From JAJECS01 sp965219705 (GTDB lineage: Bacteria; Chloroflexota; UBA11872): DNA of 64,000 nt. The position numbers and the translations under genes are program-made. This document shows, piece by piece, positions 34,782 to 42,939 of this stretch (positions are counted from its first letter, which is position 1; each line of letters starts with the position of its first letter). Location: contig OZ244789.1 in the NCBI GenBank assembly GCA_965219705.1, positions 2,790,001 through 2,854,000 on the forward strand, given 5' to 3'. A model generated the notes under the pieces. That model was not told where the DNA came from. It worked only from the letters and a program-made list of their open reading frames with translations, and did no database searches.

Positions 34782-34818
34782 GTTCAACGCGCTACAGTTA
34801 CTAGAGTTCAACGCGCTA
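34782..34818 (+). promoter_or_regulatory. Direct repeat GTTCAACGCGCTA upstream of SH3b lipoprotein gene
   Basis: The 13-base sequence occurs at 34782-34794 and 34806-34818, 24 bases apart start to start, in the leader of the lipoprotein gene that begins at 34850. Two same-phase copies in a leader suggest an activator or repressor site. A ten-base part (CAACGCGCTA) also occurs at 51-60. Binding protein unknown. Confidence 0.4.
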
Positions 34819-34849
34819 GACTTCATGAATCTCCCAGGAGGCACGCATC

Positions 34850-35635
34850 GTGATCTCGATTCCTCGCTCGCGATGGACGATCATCCTGGCCGCAACCATT
34901 GTGAGCAGCCTGGTACTAGCGGCTTGCGATGGGCTTGGCACGGAATCCGTGACCGTGCCGGAGGACGCCACCGCGACAGTGGAAGTCATTGGGGGTACCG
35001 CTTCTCCCACTGCGGCTCCGCCCACCGCCGCGCCGACACCGGCGCCGACGCCGGCACCCCTTCCCACCAATACGCCCGCGGCAACTCCGCCGCCGCTGCC
35101 AACACCCGCACCCAGTCCAACGCCCACGCCGAGTCCGGCGCCTGTGCCCACGCCCGAGCCGACGCCGACATCCGAGCCTGCGCCCGCACCGGTGGTCGTG
35201 CCGGTCCTGGCGCTCGTTATCGCTGACGTGCTCAACGTCCGCGACCAGCCGGGCTTGGAGGTTGGCGAGGTCCAGTACGTGGTTCGCGAAAACGATGAAA
35301 TAGAGGTCACCGGGGCCGTCGTGGTCTTGGCGGATGGCGCCTGGCGCGAAACGGCCGACGGAAACTGGGCTGCCGAGCTCTGGTTAGGACGAGGCGCGTT
35401 CGCCGATGTCGAGCACGCCGGAGTGGCCGTGGTGATCCCCAGCGACGGTGTAAACGTGCGCGACGTGCCGAACGCCGACGAAAGCACGGTCCAGTACGTG
35501 GCTGGGGGCAATACCGAGGTAAGCCTGACTGGCGTCTTGCAGGTGGTCGACGGCGTCCTGTGGCGCGAGCTGGCTGACGGCAACTGGGTTCAGAGCCGCT
35601 ATCTGCAAATCGAGCCGGAGGCCGCGCCGGCATAG
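34850..35635 (+). CDS. Lipoprotein with Pro/Thr-rich linker and two SH3b-like domains
   Basis: A 261-residue exported lipoprotein. It has a basic N terminus, a hydrophobic segment and a lipobox LAAC at residue 26. Residues 50-120 are a long Pro/Thr/Ala linker of the kind that spans a cell wall or surface layer. Two SH3b-like modules follow, each with LNVRDQPG or VNVRDVPN and a terminal GNWAAE or GNWVQS, together about 140 residues. Bacterial SH3 domains often bind peptidoglycan. GTG start with AGGAGG eight bases upstream. Confidence 0.85.
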   Translation: MISIPRSRWTIILAATIVSSLVLAACDGLGTESVTVPEDATATVEVIGGTASPTAAPPTAAPTPAPTPAPLPTNTPAATPPPLPTPAPSPTPTPSPAPVPTPEPTPTSEPAPAPVVVPVLALVIADVLNVRDQPGLEVGEVQYVVRENDEIEVTGAVVVLADGAWRETADGNWAAELWLGRGAFADVEHAGVAVVIPSDGVNVRDVPNADESTVQYVAGGNTEVSLTGVLQVVDGVLWRELADGNWVQSRYLQIEPEAAPA

Positions 35636-35821
35636 CCCACGTGGCCGGCAGAGCTGACGAACGGCTCGGCGGGCCGCTGTGCCGGCGCATGTGAGCGCGA
35701 CGGTGCGCCATGGCTTGGTCGGATTCCGGGCGCGGCGGTTGGCTCGCGGCTAGACTCTGCCCCGGCCGCCTTAGGATCTCTCGCCATCACCGAGTCCGCC
35801 GAACGCGCCGCGATCACGGCC

Positions 35822-36421
35822 ATGCGGCACCTGCGCCGCGTCGACGGCGTGGTTGCGCGGCTCATCGACAAATTCGGACCCTTCACGCCCCGCGCTGCGG
35901 GCGATCCCTATGAGGCGCTCGTCCGCAGCATCATGTTTCAGCAACTTGCCGGGGCCGCAGCCAGCGCCATCCTGGGACGCTTGCTCGCGCTCTACGGATC
36001 GGATGGGGGCTTCCCCACGCCGGCGGAATTGCTCGCTACCACCGATGAGCAATTCCGCGCCGCCGGCGTGTCGCGGCAGAAGGCCGGATACCTGCGCGAC
36101 CTCGCTGAACATCTCGACAACGGGCGCCTTGTCCTGACCAATCTGGCGGCCAGTGACGACGCCGAGGTCATCGAGCGGCTGACCCAGGTCCGCGGGGTCG
36201 GGGTGTGGACCGCGCAGATGTTTCTCATGTTTCAGCTCGGCCGTCTGGATGTGCTGCCGGTCGGGGACTTGGGCGTGCGGCGGGGCATGCAGGTCGCCTA
36301 CGGCCTTGACGACGCCCCGTCACCAGCCGAGGCGACCGCCATCGGCGAACCTTGGACCCCGTATCGCAGCGTGGGCTCTTGGTACATGTGGCGCGCCGTG
36401 GATGTCCGGACGCCCGGTTGA
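35822..36421 (+). CDS. DNA-3-methyladenine glycosylase II-like (AlkA/HhH-GPD)
   Basis: A 199-residue HhH-GPD glycosylase: the FQQLAGAAASAI helix, the hairpin LTQVRGVGVWTAQMF and the catalytic aspartate in PVGDLGVRRG. It excises alkylated purines from DNA. It is shorter than E. coli AlkA because the N-terminal beta domain is absent, as in many minimal AlkA-like enzymes. The ATG at 35822 is the best start, although in-frame sequence slightly upstream (without ATG) also looks coding. It ends seven bases from the convergent fusion gene. Confidence 0.9.
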   Translation: MRHLRRVDGVVARLIDKFGPFTPRAAGDPYEALVRSIMFQQLAGAAASAILGRLLALYGSDGGFPTPAELLATTDEQFRAAGVSRQKAGYLRDLAEHLDNGRLVLTNLAASDDAEVIERLTQVRGVGVWTAQMFLMFQLGRLDVLPVGDLGVRRGMQVAYGLDDAPSPAEATAIGEPWTPYRSVGSWYMWRAVDVRTPG

Positions 36422-36427
36422 CTGTCC

Positions 36428-38278
36428 CTAGGTAAACCGCCCGCGGCCGCTGATAGGCCAGATATCGACGACCTCGTCGTCCTGAAGCACGTAGAGCGTG
36501 TCGTGCAGGTTGAACGTGGTGCAGCCGTGCCAGGGCGTCACGCGCACCTGATCGCCGGGCCGAAGATCGGGAGCGCCGTCGAGCATCTTCACGTGCAGGT
36601 GCTCCTCGGCTACGGCCTCGATCTGCAGACCTTCCGGGTCGTCGATGACCGGTACGCCGGTAGGCTCGTACGCAATCGACTTGCGCCCGCCGTCGAGGTG
36701 GACATACCCGGGCTTCGCCCGACTGGTCACGCTGGTGAGAATCCAGAATGCCTGGGTGAAGGCGTGGCCGGCATGCGGCCGGAATCCGGCATCCATCGTC
36801 ACGTAGGTGCCGGCCTGCAGCTCGGTCCAGCCGTTGATCGTGCCGGTGATGTCGAAGGTATTCGTGGCGCCGCCCGTGACCTCGCGCACGGGGATGCCCT
36901 CGGCCTCGCAGAGACGGCGTGTCTCGATGACCGGCGCCAATGCCGCGCGGGCGGCCGCATCGCGCTCGGCCTGGTCCACGATGCCGACGGTGTGGCCCTC
37001 GTAGGCCATGAGGCCCGCGAAATCGAGCCCGGGGCGGTCCATGATGCGGCGCGCGAGGGCCAGGGCCGGCTCGTACGGCGGCACGCCGCCGCGGGGTCCG
37101 CCGACGTCGATCTCGACGACGACCCCCAGGGTCACGCCCAGGCGCTGCGCCGCCGCCGAGATCTCGTCGACGTTGGCCGGGTCGTCCACTTCCACGCTGA
37201 CGCGCGCGCGTTCGGCCAGCCGGCACATGCGCTCGATCTTGATCGGGCCGACGACCTGATTGGCAATGAGGACGTCTTCAATTCCGCCGTCGACCATGGC
37301 CTCGGCCTCGCCGACCTTGGCGCAGGTGAGGCCAACCGCCCCGGCCTCAACTTGCAGTTTCCCGATGGCCGGCGTCTTATGGGTTTTGGCGTGGGGGCGC
37401 GAGTGCACCGGACGGAAACGCACGAAATCCTCGAGGGTCTGAATGTTTCGCTTGACGAGATCCAGGTCGATGATTGCCGCGGGGGTGTCGATCTCGTCGA
37501 TGGTTCGGGGAGGACGGTCCACGGGGATGTGCCTCGATTGCTGGCGAACGAAGGGTATCGCGATGTCCGTCTGCGTGCTCGGGGTCGGGCTCGCCGCGGC
37601 CTGCGTGGCTTGCTGCGACCGCTCGGCGCTCTGCTTGGTCAGGTCTTCGGTATACGCCCGCCGCCGCCGCCGTTGGCTATGCAGCCGTAGGAGCGCGCGC
37701 CCGAGCAGGACGGCGAGTGCCGCCAGCAGGCTCAGATACGCAACCCCGATCGCGGTCAAGTCGACGATGTAGCGGCGGAACGCCGGAACTGCGTCGAGGT
37801 CGACGTAGCCGGGACCCGCGGCGAAGCCGATTGCCACGGGACTGGCGAGCGCGAGCGTCATCAGGCTCAGGTCCCAGGTGATCTTTCGCCGCAGCGTCTT
37901 GGCGGGCCGGGTCCGCAGATATGCCATCCAGAGCTCGATGACGAGCGCCGGCCCCAGGAACCCCGCGAGCGAGTGGGGAAGCCCGATGACGTCGTTCCAA
38001 ACCGCGGCGAACGCGCCCACGACCAGCGCTGCTCCGGGTCGGGCGCCGGCCAGCGCGGCGACCATGGCCAGCGCGCCCAAGAGCACGGCTCCGGCCGCCG
38101 GCTGCACCGGGAATACGCGGGTTGCTCCATAGGCCAGCGCGGCGGCGATTCCGGCGACAGCCACCGTTCGCGCCCATGTGGCGTGAAGGGGCGGCAAGGG
38201 GATGAGTGCAAGCGAGCGGCTCATGCGGTTGGCTGGCGTCACTCCGGCGTCCAACTCAGGGCTGTGCGCGGTTTTCAT
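36428..38278 (-). CDS. Membrane domain fused to DSD1/D-threonine aldolase-family PLP enzyme
   Basis: A 616-residue two-part protein in one frame. Residues about 35-195 contain five or six hydrophobic segments with no enzyme motif; a basic, Gln/Ser-rich linker (residues 200-255) follows. Residues about 258-616 are a fold-type III PLP enzyme of the DSD1/D-threonine aldolase group: HAKTHK contains the PLP lysine near residue 297, EVTGGATNTF binds PLP phosphate, and WHGCTTFNLHD provides the His/Cys metal ligands typical of D-serine dehydratase. It would cleave or deaminate a D-hydroxyamino acid at the membrane. Family members are normally soluble and about 370 residues, so the membrane part is the unusual feature. 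Confidence 0.85.
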   Translation of the reverse strand: MKTAHSPELDAGVTPANRMSRSLALIPLPPLHATWARTVAVAGIAAALAYGATRVFPVQPAAGAVLLGALAMVAALAGARPGAALVVGAFAAVWNDVIGLPHSLAGFLGPALVIELWMAYLRTRPAKTLRRKITWDLSLMTLALASPVAIGFAAGPGYVDLDAVPAFRRYIVDLTAIGVAYLSLLAALAVLLGRALLRLHSQRRRRRAYTEDLTKQSAERSQQATQAAASPTPSTQTDIAIPFVRQQSRHIPVDRPPRTIDEIDTPAAIIDLDLVKRNIQTLEDFVRFRPVHSRPHAKTHKTPAIGKLQVEAGAVGLTCAKVGEAEAMVDGGIEDVLIANQVVGPIKIERMCRLAERARVSVEVDDPANVDEISAAAQRLGVTLGVVVEIDVGGPRGGVPPYEPALALARRIMDRPGLDFAGLMAYEGHTVGIVDQAERDAAARAALAPVIETRRLCEAEGIPVREVTGGATNTFDITGTINGWTELQAGTYVTMDAGFRPHAGHAFTQAFWILTSVTSRAKPGYVHLDGGRKSIAYEPTGVPVIDDPEGLQIEAVAEEHLHVKMLDGAPDLRPGDQVRVTPWHGCTTFNLHDTLYVLQDDEVVDIWPISGRGRFT

Positions 38279-38306
38279 CTACGCAGTGCGCGCGTAGGAT
38301 AGGGGC

Positions 38307-39077
38307 ATGGACCACTCTCAGGCATTGCCACGGTTCCCGCGGGGCCATGATGACCCGGTCGGGATTTGGCTCTGGGGCGACCCGGCTGAGATACGCGACT
38401 ACCTTGAGCTCGGGGTGGTTGGGCTGGTCACCAACACCATTGTGCTTGATCAGCTCACGGATTCCTACGGTCCCATGATCCGTGTTATCGAGCGGTATCT
38501 GAATCTGCCGCACAACGGACCGCTTGTGGTAGAGGTCGATGGCGATACCACCGAAGAGCTCGAGCGCGTGGCGCGGGTGTTCACGGCGATGTCGCCGCGG
38601 GTGGTGCTCAAGATCCCCTGCACCATGAAGGGCCTGCGCGCCGTCGTTCATCTCAGGGCCGAGGGCCACCTGAGCATGGTCACGACCACGTTTTCCGTCA
38701 GCCAGGCCGTGGCTGCCGCGGCGGCGGGTGCGGCATTCGTCGCGCCCTTCACCGGGCCGCAGATCGACGCTGGGGCGGACGCCGGCAAGATCATTGGCGA
38801 TATCGTCCGTGTGATCGGGCGCAGCGAGAACTCGCCCTATCTGGCGGCGGGCATTGTGCGGACGACCATCGCCGCCGACACCGCGATTCGCGCCGGTTGC
38901 GACGGCATCGTGATCTCCCCGACCACGTTCGAGGAAATGCTGCTCCATCCCGGCACTGCCGAGTGGAACGCGACATTCCGCCGCCACTGGGATCAGATGG
39001 AGGCGAAAGGCGCGCTTGAAGGCGTCGTCGACGCCCCCGCGCCGACCGAACCACTCGTGGGGACGCCCGCCCGCTAG
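38307..39077 (+). CDS. Transaldolase/fructose-6-phosphate aldolase-like protein
   Basis: A 256-residue class I aldolase. LVTNTIVL near residue 40 corresponds to the TTNPS-type loop, VLKIPCTMKG near residue 100 contains the Schiff-base lysine, and TTTFSVSQAVAAAAAGAAFV is the usual strand 6 segment. The short length and the absence of the extra long-form elements fit F6P aldolase-like enzymes better than true transaldolase. Its ATG lies only 28 bases from the divergent fusion gene, with TAGGAT five bases before it, so the transcript could be almost leaderless. Its stop shares CTAG with the convergent MDR gene. Confidence 0.85.
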   Translation: MDHSQALPRFPRGHDDPVGIWLWGDPAEIRDYLELGVVGLVTNTIVLDQLTDSYGPMIRVIERYLNLPHNGPLVVEVDGDTTEELERVARVFTAMSPRVVLKIPCTMKGLRAVVHLRAEGHLSMVTTTFSVSQAVAAAAAGAAFVAPFTGPQIDAGADAGKIIGDIVRVIGRSENSPYLAAGIVRTTIAADTAIRAGCDGIVISPTTFEEMLLHPGTAEWNATFRRHWDQMEAKGALEGVVDAPAPTEPLVGTPAR

Positions 39078-40060
39078 CTTTCCTCGACGTCCCAATCCAG
39101 CAAGACGCCTAGCGTCTGGTCCGTGTGGTCGTGCAGCAAGTGGAAGGCCTCCGGCGCCCTCGTATACGGGAAGTGGTGCGTCGTCATGCGGTCGGCGTCC
39201 ATCGCGCCCGATTCGAGCAGCGCCAGCGCACGCCGGGCCGATCCGGCGTGCCATTGGCCGCCGAAGTAGCCGCCCAGGATGCGACGGCCCTGGATGGTAT
39301 CGGAGCTGAGCGGCAGGGATTGATGCTCGTACTTGCCGATGAGATGCAGCGTGCCGCCGCCGGTGAGCATCTGCATGCCCTGCTCGAAGGCCCGCGGGCC
39401 GGCCGGTCCGCCCACGGCGTAGACGACCAATTCTGCGCCAACCCCGTTGGTGAGCCGTCTCACCGCCGCCACCGGATCTTCGTCGGCCGCGTTGATGACG
39501 TCGTCGGCGCCTAGCGCGGCGGCGAGTTCGCAGCGCAACGGCGCCGCGTCAACCGCGACGAGCCGTCCGGCGTCAATCGCGCGCATGGCCTGGAGCATGA
39601 GGCTGCCGACCAAGCCTTGCCCCATCACGACGATGACGTTGTCGCGTTCGAAGGGGGCAATGTCCACCCAGCGCACCGCCGACGCTCCCAGCATCCAGTA
39701 GGGCGCCTGGTCCCAGGTGACGCCGGGCGTGAGTGGAAAAATCTCGGGAATCTTGCCCTGCTGTTCGGGGAGCGCGGCGCCCAAAACGTATTGCGCGTGC
39801 GGCGCGACGGCGCCCACGCGGTCACCGATGGCGAGATGCTCCACGCCCTCGCCCAGCGCATCCACCGTGCCCGCCATGGAATAGCCCATCATCTGCGGGT
39901 CGATGGCCTCGTCCATGACGTAGCGCCGGCCGATTTCGGAGCCGCGGCTGATGAGGCTGCGCACGGCCTTGACGCGGACTTCGCCGTAGCCCGGCTCTGG
40001 AATCGGGGCGTCCTCCAGCATCACGTTGCCCCGTCCCTCGGGCTTTGCCATTCGCTTCAT
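39074..40060 (-). CDS. MDR-superfamily alcohol dehydrogenase-like protein, copy 1
   Basis: A 328-residue medium-chain dehydrogenase. The N-terminal domain has SLISRGSEIGRRY and GYSMAGTVDALGEG, where a zinc MDR would have GHE; the catalytic zinc ligands are not visible. The Rossmann part has VIVMGQGLVGSLM near residue 160. The group resembles the BchC-like MDR enzymes that act on polycyclic or sugar alcohols. It is a tandem paralog of the next gene (40098-41084), separated by 37 bases, and the two share the same ends and core motifs. The stop overlaps the convergent aldolase stop. Confidence 0.85.
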   Translation of the reverse strand: MKRMAKPEGRGNVMLEDAPIPEPGYGEVRVKAVRSLISRGSEIGRRYVMDEAIDPQMMGYSMAGTVDALGEGVEHLAIGDRVGAVAPHAQYVLGAALPEQQGKIPEIFPLTPGVTWDQAPYWMLGASAVRWVDIAPFERDNVIVVMGQGLVGSLMLQAMRAIDAGRLVAVDAAPLRCELAAALGADDVINAADEDPVAAVRRLTNGVGAELVVYAVGGPAGPRAFEQGMQMLTGGGTLHLIGKYEHQSLPLSSDTIQGRRILGGYFGGQWHAGSARRALALLESGAMDADRMTTHHFPYTRAPEAFHLLHDHTDQTLGVLLDWDVEES

Positions 40061-40097
40061 GTCGCCTCCCGTGCTCGCGGCTTGCGCGGAGCCTTGA

Positions 40098-41084
40098 CTA
40101 TGCGTCGTCGAGCGTCCAGTCGAATATTACGCCCAGGGTCTCGCCAGCGCGGTTATACAGCAGGTCGAAGGCCGAGGGCGCGTCGCTGAACGCGAACCGG
40201 TGCGTGGTCATCAACTCGGTATTGATTGTGCCCGTGGCCAACAAGTCCATGCCCCGCTTGGCTTCCGCGATGCCCTTTGACCGCGTGAAGTAGCCCTCGA
40301 ACATGCGCTTGCCGGCGAACTTGTGACTCCAGAAGGGGAGCGGCGCATCCTCATAACGACCGACAAGGTGGAGCAAACCGCCGCGCGCAAGCATGTCGAG
40401 GCTTTGATCGAACGCCTTGGGACCGGCCGGGCCGCCGACGGCGTACACCACGATCTCCGCCCCCACGCCGCTGGTGAGCTTGTGGACGGCCTGCACCGGG
40501 TCTTCGCGGCCGGCGTTGATCACGACGTCGGCGCCGAGCTGGTGCGCCAGCTCGCAGCGCAGGTCCAGTGCGTCGACCGCCACCACGCGGCGGATGCCGT
40601 TGGCCTTGTGCACTTGCAGCAGCAGGCTGCCGACGAGGCCCTGGCCAACGATGACGATGGTGTCGGTTGGCTCGGGCGCCTCGCCGACCGCCCAGGTGAC
40701 GCACCCGCTGACCAGCGGCCAGTAGGGCGCGGCGTCAAAGTCCACCGCTGGATCGATGGGATACACGAGCGGCCGGTCGTCGGGGGAACCGATTGTCGCG
40801 TCCCGCACCACGTAGTCCGCGTGCGGCGCCGAGACGACCACCCGGTCCCCGATGTCGAGGTGGGTGACGGACTCGCCGACCGCGTCCACGATGCCCGACA
40901 TCGAGTAGCCCATCATCTGGGGATCGATGGCTTCCTCGCGGGTGTAGCGCCGGCCGATCTCCGACCCGCGGCTGATGAGGCTGCGCACGGCCTCGACCCG
41001 AACCTCGGACGGGCCGGGCTCGGGCACCGGCACGTCTTCGAGCATCAGGTTGTATCGACCGGCCGGTTTCGCCAGGCGCCTCAT
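40098..41084 (-). CDS. MDR-superfamily alcohol dehydrogenase-like protein, copy 2
   Basis: A 328-residue paralog of the adjacent gene, with the same SLISRGSEIGRRY, PQMMGYSMSG and VIVGQGLVGSLL segments and the same closing motif (TLGVIFDWTL here). It lacks the GHE zinc motif too. First gene of the leftward MDR pair; no clear ribosome binding site precedes the ATG. The pair probably arose by tandem duplication and later divergence. Substrate unknown; context suggests sugar or polyol breakdown together with the aldolase and the sialidase-like gene. Confidence 0.85.
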   Translation of the reverse strand: MRRLAKPAGRYNLMLEDVPVPEPGPSEVRVEAVRSLISRGSEIGRRYTREEAIDPQMMGYSMSGIVDAVGESVTHLDIGDRVVVSAPHADYVVRDATIGSPDDRPLVYPIDPAVDFDAAPYWPLVSGCVTWAVGEAPEPTDTIVIVGQGLVGSLLLQVHKANGIRRVVAVDALDLRCELAHQLGADVVINAGREDPVQAVHKLTSGVGAEIVVYAVGGPAGPKAFDQSLDMLARGGLLHLVGRYEDAPLPFWSHKFAGKRMFEGYFTRSKGIAEAKRGMDLLATGTINTELMTTHRFAFSDAPSAFDLLYNRAGETLGVIFDWTLDDA

Positions 41085-41182
41085 GCGTCGACTCCATGCG
41101 GCGCGGCTCTACGCCAGCGCAGCGACCCCATCATGCCAGTGGGTACACGGGGACGCGAGAGTGGACCGCACGCAGTTACTGC

Positions 41183-41303
41183 TTCGGGGTGCCCTGCCGT
41201 CATGCCGGCCTTGAGCCGGCATCCAGGTCCGCGCTGCCGACGATTCATCCCTGGCGCCCGAGGTCGAGCATCTTAGATTCCTCACTTCGTTTCGGAATGA
41301 CAC
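41183..41303. repeat. Palindromic intergenic repeat element
   Basis: The gap between the MDR and sialidase-like genes contains a stem ATGCCGGC/GCCGGCAT (41202-41209 and 41215-41222, five-base loop) followed by TTCCTCACTTCGTTTCGGAATGA at 41278-41300. Sequences of the type GTCATTCCGAAACGAAGTGAGG and CCGGCTCAAGGCCGGCATGAC are familiar dispersed bacterial repeats. Only one copy lies in this window, so its repetitive nature is inferred. Confidence 0.6.
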
Positions 41304-41376
41304 CCTCGGGGCCGCATCCTGCTTTCGGAGGGGCGCCTTCCGACCTCGACCCGCGACCGGTCGTCACTACGAGCCG

Positions 41377-42561
41377 CTACTCCCGCAGCCCGCCGCGCCG
41401 CAGGTCCATTGCCAGCGAGCGGAAGTCCCGCACGTGGTGAATCGTGCAGAGGTCGGCGTCGTGTTGGTTCTCGGCGTCCCGACTGGTGCGGGACAGAACA
41501 ACGAGGTCGTCCCCGTCGATGGCGGCGCTGGGATACATGAAGCTGCGGTGGACGCTGTCGGGCCAGCGCGCCACGCAGCCCGCGGGAAACCAATTGAGAC
41601 AGTCGATGCTGTAGTGCAGAAACAGCCAGCGCCGCTCGTTGCCCGGCCCGCCGGTGTACTTGGTCTCCCGCATGCGGTCGCCCCAACCGACGAGGTCCTG
41701 CGAGTTGGTGACCAGGTTGCTCAGCATCCAGTACATGCGGTGCGCCTGGTCGTGGAGGATGAAAAACTTGCACTGTCCGCCCGGCCAGGACGTGAACTGG
41801 GTGAAGCGCAGCTCGTTTGCTCCCTCGTCGTAGTCGAGCACGGCCGCGATGTTCGCCGTGGCGTTTTCGTCGATGTTCGATCTAACGAACGCGCGGATCG
41901 TGCCGCCGACCTCGACCGTGTTGGGCTCCAGCCACACGAACGGGGACGGCCCACCGCTGTAGAGCTGCGGCCGGTTGGCCGCGGGGAATAGCCCCCGCGT
42001 CAGGGCCGCCGGCAGCTCCGGCGGAGGCACGACGTTGGATATCGACCAGGCGTCGGGATCGAGCGCCGACCTGGCGCGGTCCCAGCGCACCATCACCTTG
42101 CCCTTGTAGTCGATGCCGGCGGAGTCGCAGTCCATGGCCCAGTAGAGCGCGTCGGGGCGGATGACCTGCGCCGTCGAGATGTTCCACAGCGGCCCTTCGA
42201 TGACGGTCCGCGGCTCGGTCCACGTCTCGCCACGGTCGTCGCTGGTAACGATTTGGAAGTCGCGGTGGCTCCGCTCCTGCACGAACATCAGCAGTTGGCC
42301 GTCGACCACGAACGGCCGTCCCTCCTCGTAGGGCAGCGTCGGCAGGTCGGTCCAGATGGCGCCACTGTCGGTGCTTCGGACGATCCGCAGCGACCGTCCC
42401 ACGTCCGTGCCCCTCCGGCCCCACTGCGGCGCCGCGACGATCAGCGTGCCGTCGTCGAGCCGGGCCAGGTTCGGGTCGTGGAAGAAGTAGAGCTTCGGAT
42501 CGGGGACGCGGGCCGCAATCACGAAGTCCTGGGCGAGCGGGGTGACGTTCGGGTTGGGCAT
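41377..42561 (-). CDS. Sialidase/BNR-repeat family protein
   Basis: A 394-residue beta-propeller-type protein with two Asp-box motifs (STDSGAIW near residue 65, SDDRGETW near 108) and FHDPNLARLDDG near the N terminus, typical of sialidases and other six-bladed hydrolases. The sialidase catalytic residues (arginine triad, Tyr/Glu pair) cannot be confirmed by eye. There is no signal peptide, so it is probably cytoplasmic and may act on a glycoside or a sugar-like substrate. ATG start. It is upstream of the MDR pair on the same strand. Confidence 0.75.
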   Translation of the reverse strand: MPNPNVTPLAQDFVIAARVPDPKLYFFHDPNLARLDDGTLIVAAPQWGRRGTDVGRSLRIVRSTDSGAIWTDLPTLPYEEGRPFVVDGQLLMFVQERSHRDFQIVTSDDRGETWTEPRTVIEGPLWNISTAQVIRPDALYWAMDCDSAGIDYKGKVMVRWDRARSALDPDAWSISNVVPPPELPAALTRGLFPAANRPQLYSGGPSPFVWLEPNTVEVGGTIRAFVRSNIDENATANIAAVLDYDEGANELRFTQFTSWPGGQCKFFILHDQAHRMYWMLSNLVTNSQDLVGWGDRMRETKYTGGPGNERRWLFLHYSIDCLNWFPAGCVARWPDSVHRSFMYPSAAIDGDDLVVLSRTSRDAENQHDADLCTIHHVRDFRSLAMDLRRGGLRE

Positions 42562-42939
42562 CGTGGGCTCTCAGTCAACGGGATGAAGCGGCGTAGGACT
42601 CCAGAGCGTCTGCTAGTTTGCCGTGCCTGCGAGATTCTTCCTATCGGCACTTCGTGCCAGGATTCGCGTGGCGATCGTGCTCTTGCTTTTGGTTCATCTA
42701 AGCCGTCTACCAATCAAGCCCGACCCAATTGGAGCGATGGCTGCTGTCTCAACGATCCTATTGACGTATGATGTGTGCGGCTAACCTGCGCATTTCGCCG
42801 CCACGCACTGATTGCCTTGGAAAAGAACCACCGCACCTTCAGCCGCACTTGCTGGGAGAACTGAAGACCATTAGACGTGTGCAATATCGGCTCACGAGTA
42901 CACTTGCCTAACCCTAAATGCAATGAAGGAAGAATCCAG
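42562..42939. other. Intergenic region with possible 53-codon hydrophobic ORF
   Basis: Between the sialidase-like gene and the HEPN-like gene, base composition falls visibly in GC from about 42700 on. A plus-strand frame at 42623-42784 (GTG start, 53 codons) encodes two hydrophobic stretches, RVAIVLLLLVHL and IGAMAAVSTILLTY. No ribosome binding site is visible, so I do not annotate it as a gene. A minus-strand frame in the same area has no protein-like features. Confidence 0.35.
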
